DNA of 30,167 nucleotides from IMG/VR virus record IMGVR_UViG_3300008110_001359, positions 1 through 30,167 of that record. One strand, given 5' to 3'. The DNA comes from a virus. This document shows, piece by piece, positions 14,098-21,439 of this stretch (positions within the stretch are counted from its first letter, which is position 1; each line of letters opens with the position of its first letter). The notes beneath the pieces are model-generated. The model saw only the letters and a list, made by a program, of their open reading frames with translations. It was not told where the DNA came from and ran no database searches. Position numbers and translations under genes: made by a program.

Positions 14098-15120
14098 ATG
14101 TCAGAATTTCCAAATCCTGAAGGTCAAGTAGCTGGTGGTGGTGTGCAAATTACTGGTAACATTCCACCGGAATTACTAGCTAGAATGCAAAGGCCAGAGA
14201 ATGCTCAGAGTCCTCAGAGTCCTCAGAGTCCTCAGCCAGTCCCACACTTGCCACCTCATAATGTTCCAATGCAAACGAATTTTTCGAATGCTTCTGCCTC
14301 TACTCCATATGCATCTAATTCAAATCTTGAGTCTATCTTAAGTAAACTACGCCAGCAGAACACTGTTTATGAGGAAATTACACTTCCTAGTTTAGGACGC
14401 TTTTACAATGGTACTGACGGTCCTGTAGATGGCAAGCTGCATATTAGACCAATGTGTGGCGAGGAAGAACAGATTCTTGCGACTCCGCGATTTGTCCGTA
14501 AGGGACAGGCTATAGATATGATTTTCAGTCGTTGTATCCAAGAAAGTTTCAAGCCCGCTGAACTTCTTTCTGCCGACAGGACTTTTATTCTTATTTACCT
14601 TCGTGGTATTTCTTATGGTGCTGAATATGAGGTTGAGGTAAAGGATCCAGATTCTGACCGTAAGTTTACTACTGTAATTGATTTGGATGGGCTTGTAAAG
14701 AATATTTGTCCGGCTGACTTTGGTCCTAACTTGAGCGACCAATTGCCAAAGAGCGGGTTGCCTTTTACATATCGACTGTCTCGTGGCAAAGATGAAACTG
14801 AAATTCAGGAGCATCGCGAACGTCGTCTTCGTCAGTACGGAGATAATGCAGCCGATGACACGTTGCTATTCCGCAGCACTCAACTAGTTGAATCAATTGC
14901 AGACATTACTGACAAGACTGAAATTCAGATTATTCTGAGAAGTTTGCCAATTCAAGATTTGACATATTTGCGTCAGGTTTGCAATGAGCCTCCTTTTGGC
15001 GTTGATACCAAGGTCTCGATTGTTTCGCCTATGAGTAGCGAAGAATTCGAGGTGGATCTCCCTTTGGAATCGGCCTTTTTCTTCCCACGGCGCAAGAAGA
15101 AGGACAAGACCCTAGCTTAA
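14098..15120 (+). CDS. 26: Baseplate hub-type protein, gp26-like (T4_baseplate family)
   Basis: 340 residues, AGGAG 7 bases before the ATG. The N-terminal about 90 residues are Pro/Gln/Ser/Asn-rich and probably disordered. The domain from about 93 on matches the T4 base plate protein family (PF12322): ITLPSLGRFYNGTDGPVDGK, then LHIRPMCGEEEQIL, IDMIFSRCIQ, then ADRTFILIYLRGISYGAEYE and a central acidic segment, ending with a lysine-rich tail. In T4 gp26 takes part in baseplate hub formation. The downstream small gene overlaps by one base, as often seen for a gp26 plus assembly-factor pair. The N-terminal extension and tandem repeat are not in T4. Confidence 0.75.
   Translation: MSEFPNPEGQVAGGGVQITGNIPPELLARMQRPENAQSPQSPQSPQPVPHLPPHNVPMQTNFSNASASTPYASNSNLESILSKLRQQNTVYEEITLPSLGRFYNGTDGPVDGKLHIRPMCGEEEQILATPRFVRKGQAIDMIFSRCIQESFKPAELLSADRTFILIYLRGISYGAEYEVEVKDPDSDRKFTTVIDLDGLVKNICPADFGPNLSDQLPKSGLPFTYRLSRGKDETEIQEHRERRLRQYGDNAADDTLLFRSTQLVESIADITDKTEIQIILRSLPIQDLTYLRQVCNEPPFGVDTKVSIVSPMSSEEFEVDLPLESAFFFPRRKKKDKTLA
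14204..14235 (+). repeat. 9-bp tandem repeat coding Gln-Ser-Pro
   Basis: CTCAGAGTC is repeated three full times plus five bases, in frame inside the gp26-like gene, coding a Q-S-P tripeptide repeat. It lies in the disordered N-terminal region, so copy number could vary between related phages without damaging the folded domain. Confidence 0.85.
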
Positions 15121-15305
15121 TGATGCGTCGAAACCTTCTCGATGAGCTTTTTTTCTTCATGTATCACTTACGAATTAGCAAAGCCGAATGGCTTGCTCTA
15201 GAAATTTTTGAACGAAAATATCTTATTGACAAGTATATTCAACAAAAGAATTTAGAGCGCGAAGAGATAGATAAAGAGAGGAAAAAAGCTAATAGAAGAA
15301 GGTAG
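15120..15305 (+). CDS. Small protein next to gp26, putative baseplate assembly factor
   Basis: 61 residues; the ATG overlaps the gp26-like stop by one base (TAATG), implying translational coupling. Sequence shows a helix with FFFMYHLRISKAEWLAL, then IFERKYLIDKYIQQKNLE and a strongly charged, basic C-terminus. The pattern 'two aromatic residues, M-x-H, then E-R-x-Y-L-I-x-x-Y-x-x-Q-K' recurs, from memory, in small proteins encoded after T4_baseplate genes. A role in hub assembly, like that of T4 gp51, is an inference from position. Confidence 0.65.
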   Translation: MMRRNLLDELFFFMYHLRISKAEWLALEIFERKYLIDKYIQQKNLEREEIDKERKKANRRR

Positions 15306-15310
15306 TTTTA

Positions 15311-15990
15311 ATGGTACAACAAATAAAAGAACGCTATCAAAATCCAACCGTAGATGAAGAAGTTCGTCTACGGATGTATTTTTATAACAGCAATCTTTTT
15401 TCAAATGTTTATGAAATCAAAGAAATAAACATTTTTTTCATACCTAAAGGCTTCTCGCCCCAAGAGATTGGAGCAAGAGAATTAGTTCAAACTATACCCG
15501 GCAGCCAAGTTGTTAATGAGGGTGTAGGCAAGTATTACGTAGACATTTTTACAACTGACGGTGTTTATGTTGTTGGAAATTACACCGATGTCTGGACAGT
15601 GAATTTTGTAAATGACAACGAAGGAACATCAGAACTTGCAAACTTATTTACTGTTTATCCAAGACTTTGGTATTCGACTCCAATACCAGTGGTTTACGAT
15701 TTTAATTATGTATTCAGACCTAGTCAATTAAGAATTGGAAGCAAACAATATCTGATAATTCAGGTCACGCCAAACGTACCTAAAGGCACTGATCTTCAAC
15801 GCTATTACGAAAACCTCGCAATTTTAGGAAACAAGAACCAGTTCAATTTAGAGAAAAAATGTTTGGCTATTATTGGCTTGATACTGACAAGTGTGGTTTT
15901 GAAGTTGGAATTTATGATATTTGGTTCCAAATTAACATGGGTGAAAATAATTACATTTCACCACGATATCAACTTCAAATTTATTCCTAA
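15311..15990 (+). CDS. Virion-type protein with a -1 frame break
   Basis: The frame starting at 15311 (AGAAGG upstream) gives a coherent beta-rich protein to about residue 172 (RYYENLAI), then turns into nonsense-like sequence until a stop at 16093. In the -1 frame from about 15826 the protein continues sensibly: KQEPVQFREKMFGYYWLDTD, then KCGFEVGIYDIWFQINM and a stop at 15988-15990. So about 226 residues are intended, and one base appears to be missing near the T run at 15822-15825 (an extra T there would join the frames). I see no classic slippery heptamer. Content (GVYVVGNYTDVWTVNFVND, proline-bounded strands) suggests an Ig-like or baseplate/fibre fold; position after the gp26-like gene supports a baseplate or tail role. 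Family not recognised. Confidence 0.7.
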
Positions 15991-16058
15991 AACCCCTTGC
16001 TTTTTACCGTCAATTCGCTTACCTTTCTCCTACCGAGCGAGCCCAGCAAGGAGAGAAA

Positions 16059-17486
16059 ATGCAAGGCGACAAGAAATTGGATTTTTGGTTTAAACACGGT
16101 CGTAATGTTTTGTTTGTTGGAAAACATGGATGCGGTAAAACTGCTAGCATTAAACAGTGTTTTGAAAGAAATGGATTAGTACACGGAACAACATATTTGT
16201 ATTTTAGCGCAAGCACATTAGACCCTTGGGTAGATTTAGTTGGCGTTCCAGAAAAGGTAGAAAAAGACGGCAAGGTTTTTCTAGATCTCGTAAGACCGAA
16301 AGCATTAGCTTCCGGTACAGTAGAAGCTATATTTTTTGATGAATTTAATAGAGCACCGAAAAAAGTAAGGAATGCCGTAATGGAATTGATGCAATTCCGT
16401 TCAATTAATGGTATGGTGTTTCCCAATTTAAAGTGCATATGGGCTGCTATCAACCCAGAAGAAGATGATAAGTATGATGTGGAAAAAATTGACCCAGCTC
16501 AAAAAGATCGTTTTCACGTAATTCAAAATGTCCCATACAAGCCAAACAAGGAATGGTTTATTAGTCGTTTTGGCGAAAACATAGCTGTGAGCGCGATCGA
16601 ATGGTGGGGCGACTTGCCGGATGAAGAAAAAGAAAAGGTAAGTCCAAGACGGCTTGAATATGCTTTAAATGAATTTGAAATAGGCGGCACGCTCTCTGAC
16701 GTGCTTCCGATGACTTCAAATGTAAACAAGTTGCTACAGGCATTGAGAAATGGCCCTGTAGAAGAGAAATTAAAAGAAATGATGGAAAATAATGATGTCG
16801 TGTCTGCAAAAGCGTTTCTGGCTAACGATAATAATTTTTCATCAGCAGTGAAATTTATTTTAGCAGAAGATTCATACTTGAGCTTTTTCGTTCCTCTAAT
16901 GCCAAAGGAACGCGTATGTGCTTTGATGTCCGAATATCCACATGTTTGCAGAACCGTCACCCAAGTTTCACAAACAAATAAAGAAATGTGGAACTTGATG
17001 CGCGAAATAGTCATGGCAGGACAAGATGAAAAATTAGTTAAAATGTTGCATAGGTATGTGTCAACTAATGAAGATTTATTGGTAAAAGATTCAACAAGTG
17101 AAGCTCCCGAGCCACCGTATTACAATCAGAATCCGAAAAAGATTTCTTTCATCAACTTTCAGTCTATGACAGATCTTCAAGGGGAAAAAGTTGATGAATA
17201 TTTTGAAGAAATTAAAAAAGCAGTGTCGAAAGACATGACTGAAGAAGATGCTCTCGAATGCATCAATGCCTTGGCTCATATTATGCAGAATTCTTGGTCT
17301 ACTTGCATGCTCAAGCCTGAAAGGAAGGCCTTGGTAGGAATAATAAATCATTGTTTGAAAATACTTAGCGATACTAAAAAATACAGTTCGGTATTGGCTT
17401 GGGTAACAAGCGAAAACAGATTAATTTGTAACATGTTTGTAAAACTTCAGCAATGCGGCCTGTACAAGAAAGTTTTGAGGGTATAG
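16059..17486 (+). CDS. MoxR-type AAA+ ATPase
   Basis: 475 residues; GGAG lies 5 bases before the ATG. An AAA+ domain fills the first about 250 residues: Walker A GKHGCGKT at 21-28, Walker B IFFDEFNRA with D94/E95, then NAVMELMQFRSINGMVFPN and CIWAAINPEED (sensor 1 Asn). The D-E-F-N-R-A form of Walker B and the early Walker A are typical of the MoxR/CbbQ branch, which remodel proteins together with a VWA-domain partner. The C-terminal about 220 residues are helical and unrecognised. The next gene, one base away, encodes that type of partner. The pair follows baseplate genes; a role in virion assembly or in remodelling a host complex is possible. Confidence 0.85.
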   Translation: MQGDKKLDFWFKHGRNVLFVGKHGCGKTASIKQCFERNGLVHGTTYLYFSASTLDPWVDLVGVPEKVEKDGKVFLDLVRPKALASGTVEAIFFDEFNRAPKKVRNAVMELMQFRSINGMVFPNLKCIWAAINPEEDDKYDVEKIDPAQKDRFHVIQNVPYKPNKEWFISRFGENIAVSAIEWWGDLPDEEKEKVSPRRLEYALNEFEIGGTLSDVLPMTSNVNKLLQALRNGPVEEKLKEMMENNDVVSAKAFLANDNNFSSAVKFILAEDSYLSFFVPLMPKERVCALMSEYPHVCRTVTQVSQTNKEMWNLMREIVMAGQDEKLVKMLHRYVSTNEDLLVKDSTSEAPEPPYYNQNPKKISFINFQSMTDLQGEKVDEYFEEIKKAVSKDMTEEDALECINALAHIMQNSWSTCMLKPERKALVGIINHCLKILSDTKKYSSVLAWVTSENRLICNMFVKLQQCGLYKKVLRV

Positions 17487-17487
17487 C

Positions 17488-18735
17488 ATGAAACCAATAT
17501 CGGACATATTGTGGCAAGAAATATGCAATGATCTATTAGATCACCATTCTCTTTTTTATAAATTGGGAGAAATGGGAAAGCCATTTCTCACCGATAGAAT
17601 TTCTACAGCTTGTGTTACTTTTGACAAAAAGGGTAATTTTTTGTGCTTTTTATTCAACCCAGACTTTTGGGAGAAATCTACTTTATATGAAAAGAAGTTT
17701 GTGATTTGTCACGAAGCATTACATATTATTTTGAATCACGGAAAACGATTTGCTGATAGCAAAGACAATACTCGCGCAAATTACGCGATGGATGTGGTCG
17801 TAAATCACAGCTTAGTAAATCGTTTTGGATTCATACGTGATGAGATATCTGGTTGGCAGGATTATTGTTGGGTAGATACCATTTTTAAAAATAAAAAAGT
17901 CAACAGTATGGATATTCCGGAAGATGAGACTGCCGAATATTATCTTAACCTTTTAAACAGAATTTATTCTGATGATAAGTTTTCAAAACAATTTGGACTT
18001 GTTGATGAACATAGCTTTACAGAAGAGGATATGAAAGAGCTTTTTGAAAAATTGAATGCAGAATTAAGCGAAGAAGAAAAAGAGGCTTTAAAGAAATACT
18101 TAGAAAAACACGGTAAAGAAGCCGGGAATACCGCAGGCGGATTAGCTCACTTAGTTGCGAATGAAAAAGTAAAGGTCAAGAGAAAGTGGGAAAGCGTTAT
18201 TACAAAATGGACAAATCTTCGTTTGAAAGATGGAGATGAGTGTGTAGAACAATGGGCCAGAAAGCACAGGAGATTTCAATTTTTAAATAACGGCATGTTT
18301 TTGCCTAGCGAGATGGATATTGAAGAAATGTCTTTGCAAAAAGACAAAATAACAGTTTATTTCTATTGTGATACAAGCGGAAGTTGTTGGCACCTTAAAG
18401 ACAGATTTTTTTTGGCTGCCGAGTCTTTACCTAAAAAACATTTCGATGTTAAGATGTTTTGCTTTGATACTGCTGTATACCCGACTGATTTGAAATCTAG
18501 AAAAATGTATGGAGGAGGCGGCACAAGTTTCGGAATAATCGAAAATCATCTTGCGTCTGAAACAGTAAATAAAAGCTTGCCATATCCAGAATCAGTATGG
18601 GTTTTAACTGACGGCCATGGTGACCTAATTAATCCTAAATTTCCAGAACGCTGGCACTGGTTCATAACCGAGTATGGATCTAATTCTTATGTGCCATCCA
18701 AATCTAAGTTTTATTCCTTATCGGACTTTTCCTGA
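17488..18735 (+). CDS. Metallopeptidase plus VWA-like protein (DUF2201-type), partner of MoxR ATPase
   Basis: 415 residues. The N-terminal domain holds a zinc-peptidase-like motif, H75-E76-A-L-H79 with a further H84 (CHEALHIILNHG), in the context expected for the putative metallopeptidase domain that precedes VWA-like domains (DUF2201 group). A lysine/glutamate-rich helical linker (about 180-225) follows. The C-terminal VWA-like domain has a MIDAS-type D295-T-S-G-S motif (YFYCDTSGSCW), a Gly-rich turn with Thr-Ser (YGGGGTSF) and VWVLTDGHGD. The gene starts one base after the MoxR stop, so the two proteins are probably made together and interact, as MoxR and VWA partners do in bacteria. The peptidase substrate, if any, is unknown. 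The 3' end overlaps the convergent nuclease gene by 25 bases. Confidence 0.85.
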   Translation: MKPISDILWQEICNDLLDHHSLFYKLGEMGKPFLTDRISTACVTFDKKGNFLCFLFNPDFWEKSTLYEKKFVICHEALHIILNHGKRFADSKDNTRANYAMDVVVNHSLVNRFGFIRDEISGWQDYCWVDTIFKNKKVNSMDIPEDETAEYYLNLLNRIYSDDKFSKQFGLVDEHSFTEEDMKELFEKLNAELSEEEKEALKKYLEKHGKEAGNTAGGLAHLVANEKVKVKRKWESVITKWTNLRLKDGDECVEQWARKHRRFQFLNNGMFLPSEMDIEEMSLQKDKITVYFYCDTSGSCWHLKDRFFLAAESLPKKHFDVKMFCFDTAVYPTDLKSRKMYGGGGTSFGIIENHLASETVNKSLPYPESVWVLTDGHGDLINPKFPERWHWFITEYGSNSYVPSKSKFYSLSDFS

Positions 18736-19265
18736 TTCATGAAAAAATACTTATCCGGAAGCTTCAAAAATTCACGTAGAGGAATGCAGGTATAGTCGCG
18801 GTACTGCAGACTGTAGTTGTATGTGCCCTCTAGTATTTTTGTTTTGCAGAAAACAAGCCAAGGCTTTCTATCTCTTTTGTAAAAAAGCAGAGGAGGACGG
18901 CCACACCTTTTACTGTCGTCTTCTACTTGTTTGATAAATTCATCCAAATCTGCAATACTACCATCTATAGCAGAACTTAATTCTATTTTGTTATAGCCGC
19001 CTTTACTTTCACAAACAAACCTGAAATTTTCTGGACACACTAGATCACCAGTAAAAGAATCAATAGCATGTTTAGGCATGTCTTTGATACTTCCCCATCG
19101 ATTGCCGCTACCGACAGATCTGCTAAAACCTTTGCCAAATCTTTCATTTAAAAAAGCAACTAACTCTCGTTCAACTCTTTTGCCTTTTCTGCAGCCGTTT
19201 GTTCGCTTGGTTTTGCTTTTAAACTTTTCTATGTGGAAAGTTTCTTCAATGTCATCAAAATCCAT
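18711..19265 (-). CDS. PD-(D/E)XK nuclease, Holliday-junction-resolvase-like
   Basis: About 184 residues. ATG 19265 overlaps the upstream stop (TGATG); a GTG one codon earlier is also possible. After a basic N-terminus comes RKGKRVERELVAFLNERFG (helix with the first conserved Glu), then FSRSVGSGNRWGS, GDLVCPENF with the conserved Asp, and FVCESKGGY giving E-x-K. This order (E, then D, then E-x-K with SKGG) fits the PD-(D/E)XK fold of archaeal-type Holliday junction resolvases and related phage nucleases. T4 uses the unrelated endonuclease VII for branched DNA; this gene may be the functional substitute. It is co-transcribed with the glutamine amidotransferase. Substrate specificity cannot be read from the sequence. 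Confidence 0.72.
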   Translation of the reverse strand: MDFDDIEETFHIEKFKSKTKRTNGCRKGKRVERELVAFLNERFGKGFSRSVGSGNRWGSIKDMPKHAIDSFTGDLVCPENFRFVCESKGGYNKIELSSAIDGSIADLDEFIKQVEDDSKRCGRPPLLFYKRDRKPWLVFCKTKILEGTYNYSLQYRDYTCIPLREFLKLPDKYFFMNQEKSDKE

Positions 19266-20305
19266 CACTCCCCCAGATTTTTTAAAAGCGCGTCACATCT
19301 TTTGTTAATATCTTTTAAATTAGCAAAAATATAGTTCGCTTTGTTTTTTTCTACATCTGACATATTAAGCTTGTCAAGCTTATTAGTAATAGAGTTAGAA
19401 ATGGTGCTAAATTTATTTTTCATTCCACTAATTACATCATTTAAATTTTCTTGTTTTTCCAAACTCAAAGAATTTTTCCAGTTTGACTTATCTGTCTTTA
19501 ATTTATACATAGGCAAATCAAAGCTCTTGTCTGGAGCCTCTTTTAAAGAAAAATTGTACTCGGATAACTCTATAGAAAAATTGTTGTGCAAACTTAACTC
19601 AATATATCCATTTTTTGGAAGCTCATAGAATCTGTAATTTTTGATTCTCTTTTTGATAATATCAACACTTTCAAAAAATATTGCTGTTGTGCTGCAAAAG
19701 AAAATTTGATTAAGCTCTTCGCGCAAGTCTACAACAATAAGAGGTCTATGTTCATTTCTAAATAAATGCAACTTTCTAAAATCTTCCTCTACTTCTCCAT
19801 AAGCCACTGCATAATGACTATTCTTACTATGCATCAGAAAGTTTTTAACTTTATCCAAGAAATCTTCGTCTTGTTCTAATATTCTTAGGAATAGTTCTGA
19901 ATCACATTCTGTTTCTACTTCGTAATGATACTTTAAAGTTTCATACTCATTTTTATTAATTACTCCGTTGTGTATTACCGCTTTTTTTAAACATCTGCTT
20001 ACGAAAGGATGATTATTTTCATTGTACGCGGGGATGCCAACACCGGCAGATGCAGCGCGACAATGAAACAGCCCTAAATTAATGTTATTTTGCCATATTG
20101 CTTTGTATTCTGCTAAATTAACAAATTCAATCGCAGGAATTGGCTTTTTGTAATACAAAACTTGCTTGTTTGGGAAGTTTTCTACGCAATAAAAACCAGA
20201 TGCATCAGTGCCGCGCACCTGTGTCTTCACAAACAGCGCAGTTGACAAATCTTTGGTGAGTTCAGGGTTTTTACTCTCACCTATAAATCCAAATAATCCA
20301 CACAT
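19265..20305 (-). CDS. Class II glutamine amidotransferase (Ntn hydrolase)
   Basis: 346 residues, starting M-C-G-L-F-G-F, so Cys2 becomes the N-terminal catalytic residue after Met removal. Other family features are in order: QVRGTDASG (usually R-G-x-D), LFHCRAASAG, NNHPF, AVIHNGVINN-type segment (HNGVINKNE), and ECDSELFLRIL. These are the glutamine-binding and oxyanion-hole parts of GATase domains as in GlmS, PurF and AsnB. No synthetase, isomerase or transferase domain follows; residues about 245-346 are helical and unrecognised. The ammonia acceptor is therefore unknown: a separate protein partner is expected. Two bases after the CTS-like gene at 20307 and overlapping the nuclease gene, it forms a three-gene operon. 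A role in nucleotide or DNA-base modification is possible, not shown. Confidence 0.85.
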   Translation of the reverse strand: MCGLFGFIGESKNPELTKDLSTALFVKTQVRGTDASGFYCVENFPNKQVLYYKKPIPAIEFVNLAEYKAIWQNNINLGLFHCRAASAGVGIPAYNENNHPFVSRCLKKAVIHNGVINKNEYETLKYHYEVETECDSELFLRILEQDEDFLDKVKNFLMHSKNSHYAVAYGEVEEDFRKLHLFRNEHRPLIVVDLREELNQIFFCSTTAIFFESVDIIKKRIKNYRFYELPKNGYIELSLHNNFSIELSEYNFSLKEAPDKSFDLPMYKLKTDKSNWKNSLSLEKQENLNDVISGMKNKFSTISNSITNKLDKLNMSDVEKNKANYIFANLKDINKRCDALLKNLGE

Positions 20306-20306
20306 A

Positions 20307-20843
20307 TTAGGATGCTGGTCTTGCTTGGTCTGTTGGGCCGCCCAGAGGCGGTATGGTGCTTAAATCGGTTGTTCCAGTTGTCATGGCAGTTTGATTATCA
20401 AAGTTGTTTCCTCCAACCTTGCTCATATCGTTTTGGTCCGATCCAAGCTCTTCGGAGCCCTTGTCCATAACTGCTAAATTATTGATTGGACCTTTAATCT
20501 TGTTTAGAATGTTTTGATTAATTAAGTCCAAGCAGCCCTTAATTATTGCTGCAATATCTTGGTTTTGTGTATCTTTGTCGCCATCAGCTAAAAGTTTCAT
20601 GTTGTAAGCTACAGTTTGTAATGGAACTAAAAATACTTGTTGCTGTTTTAACCAGTGTCCATGAATCATAGTTTGAACTAAAGAGAAAATGTCTTCGCAG
20701 TCTCCTTTTAATTCTACTAAACCTGTAGATGCCAAGTTTAACATAGACTGCAATCGTTCTGCAACTTCCGAAGCAGCTTTCTTAAGTACACGATTATCCT
20801 CTAGTAGGACAAATCTTTTAAATGATATTGTTTCTTCGAACAT
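20307..20843 (-). CDS. Helical protein with capsid-targeting-like leader
   Basis: 178 residues. N-terminus MFEETISFKRFVLLEDNRV contains an aromatic/Lys core (SFKRF) and L-L-E at residues 13-15, resembling the leader cut from T4 internal head proteins. Residues about 20-125 are helical; the rest is a polar, disordered tail rich in Asn, Thr, Gly, Asp and Pro. No family recognised. GATAAATA lies 4 bases before the ATG and there is no Shine-Dalgarno sequence. Probably a late, packaged or core protein, by analogy. It is the first gene of the operon with the glutamine amidotransferase and nuclease. Confidence 0.7.
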   Translation of the reverse strand: MFEETISFKRFVLLEDNRVLKKAASEVAERLQSMLNLASTGLVELKGDCEDIFSLVQTMIHGHWLKQQQVFLVPLQTVAYNMKLLADGDKDTQNQDIAAIIKGCLDLINQNILNKIKGPINNLAVMDKGSEELGSDQNDMSKVGGNNFDNQTAMTTGTTDLSTIPPLGGPTDQARPAS

Positions 20844-20847
20844 ACTT

Positions 20848-20855
20848 TATTTATC
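20848..20855 (-). promoter_or_regulatory. Late-promoter-like box (GATAAATA, 4 nt before ATG)
   Basis: GATAAATA on the minus strand, followed by AAGT and the ATG at 20843. It differs from the T4 late box TATAAATA at the first base. A second related stretch, AATAAATATATCTG, lies about 15 bases further upstream (around 20860-20873), so either could be used. No Shine-Dalgarno sequence is present. Confidence 0.55.
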
Positions 20856-20870
20856 GCTCAGATATATTTA

Positions 20871-21398
20871 TTATACCTGTTCTAATGCCATTTTTTTTGC
20901 TATTTCAAAAGGAATTGGAGAATAATTATGATGTTCAACACAACAATTGAAATAAGCTGGGTCTATACTTGTATCGTTTAACATCACTTTGCGATGATGT
21001 ATATGACCATGCATATTAATCAATCCATCAAACAAACAGCTATTATGCACAGGATAATGAGATAAAATAAAACTTCTATCCAGTCTGTGCGTTCCTCTAA
21101 TGTCTTTGAAATACGGCATGTAGTCTGATATTTTGAATATATCATGATTTCCTCTAATTAAAACCTTTTTACCGTTTAATCGCTCGAGAATTTTAATGTT
21201 TTTTCTTGATATTGCAACATCACCAAGGTGATAAACTTGATCATTTTTATTTACATTCTTATTCCAATTATCTATCATCGTTTCATCCATGGCTTCCACG
21301 GAAGGAAACTTACGTATCAAGCTGCCGTCATCCTTAACAAAAGTTAAGAATTTTTCATGGCCAAAATGAGTATCTGAAATAAGAAAGAGGTTCGCCAT
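20871..21398 (-). CDS. Calcineurin-like metallophosphoesterase
   Basis: 175 residues from ATG 21398. The five metal-binding blocks are present in order: S-D-T-H-F-G-H (D9, H11), HLGDVA, IRGNHD, ILSHYP, and MHGHIHH. Length and sequence resemble small phage and bacterial phosphoesterases of the YfcE type. Substrate unknown; nucleotide hydrolysis or RNA/DNA 3'-end work are possibilities. The start codon lies in the 3' arm of a perfect 14-bp stem-loop and AGG of a possible Shine-Dalgarno sequence lies in its loop, so translation may be controlled by RNA structure. An upstream GTG at 21449 adds unlikely residues and overlaps the RNR end. Confidence 0.88.
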   Translation of the reverse strand: MANLFLISDTHFGHEKFLTFVKDDGSLIRKFPSVEAMDETMIDNWNKNVNKNDQVYHLGDVAISRKNIKILERLNGKKVLIRGNHDIFKISDYMPYFKDIRGTHRLDRSFILSHYPVHNSCLFDGLINMHGHIHHRKVMLNDTSIDPAYFNCCVEHHNYSPIPFEIAKKMALEQV

Positions 21399-21419
21399 AA
21401 ACCTATTATGGCGAACCTC
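21387..21419 (-). promoter_or_regulatory. Perfect 14-bp stem-loop covering the phosphoesterase start codon
   Basis: GAGGTTCGCCATAA pairs with TTATGGCGAACCTC (plus-strand positions 21387-21400 and 21406-21419), with a 5-base loop. In the minus-strand mRNA the loop reads UAGGU and the AUG of the phosphoesterase is in the 3' arm. A U-rich stretch (CUCUUUCUUAUUU) follows, so it may instead, or also, act as a terminator for the RNR gene ending at 21440. Confidence 0.8.
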
Positions 21420-21439
21420 ATAAGTTTTTTCAATACTAA

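Noticed and set aside
15820-15840. Programmed -1 frameshift site in the baseplate-cluster gene
   Set aside because: No X-XXY-YYZ heptamer in the right phase and no clear downstream stem; a missing T in the TTTT run explains it more simply.
16019-16453. Minus-strand open frame opposite the MoxR gene
   Set aside because: It is antisense to conserved Walker motifs and has no ribosome site; a shadow frame.
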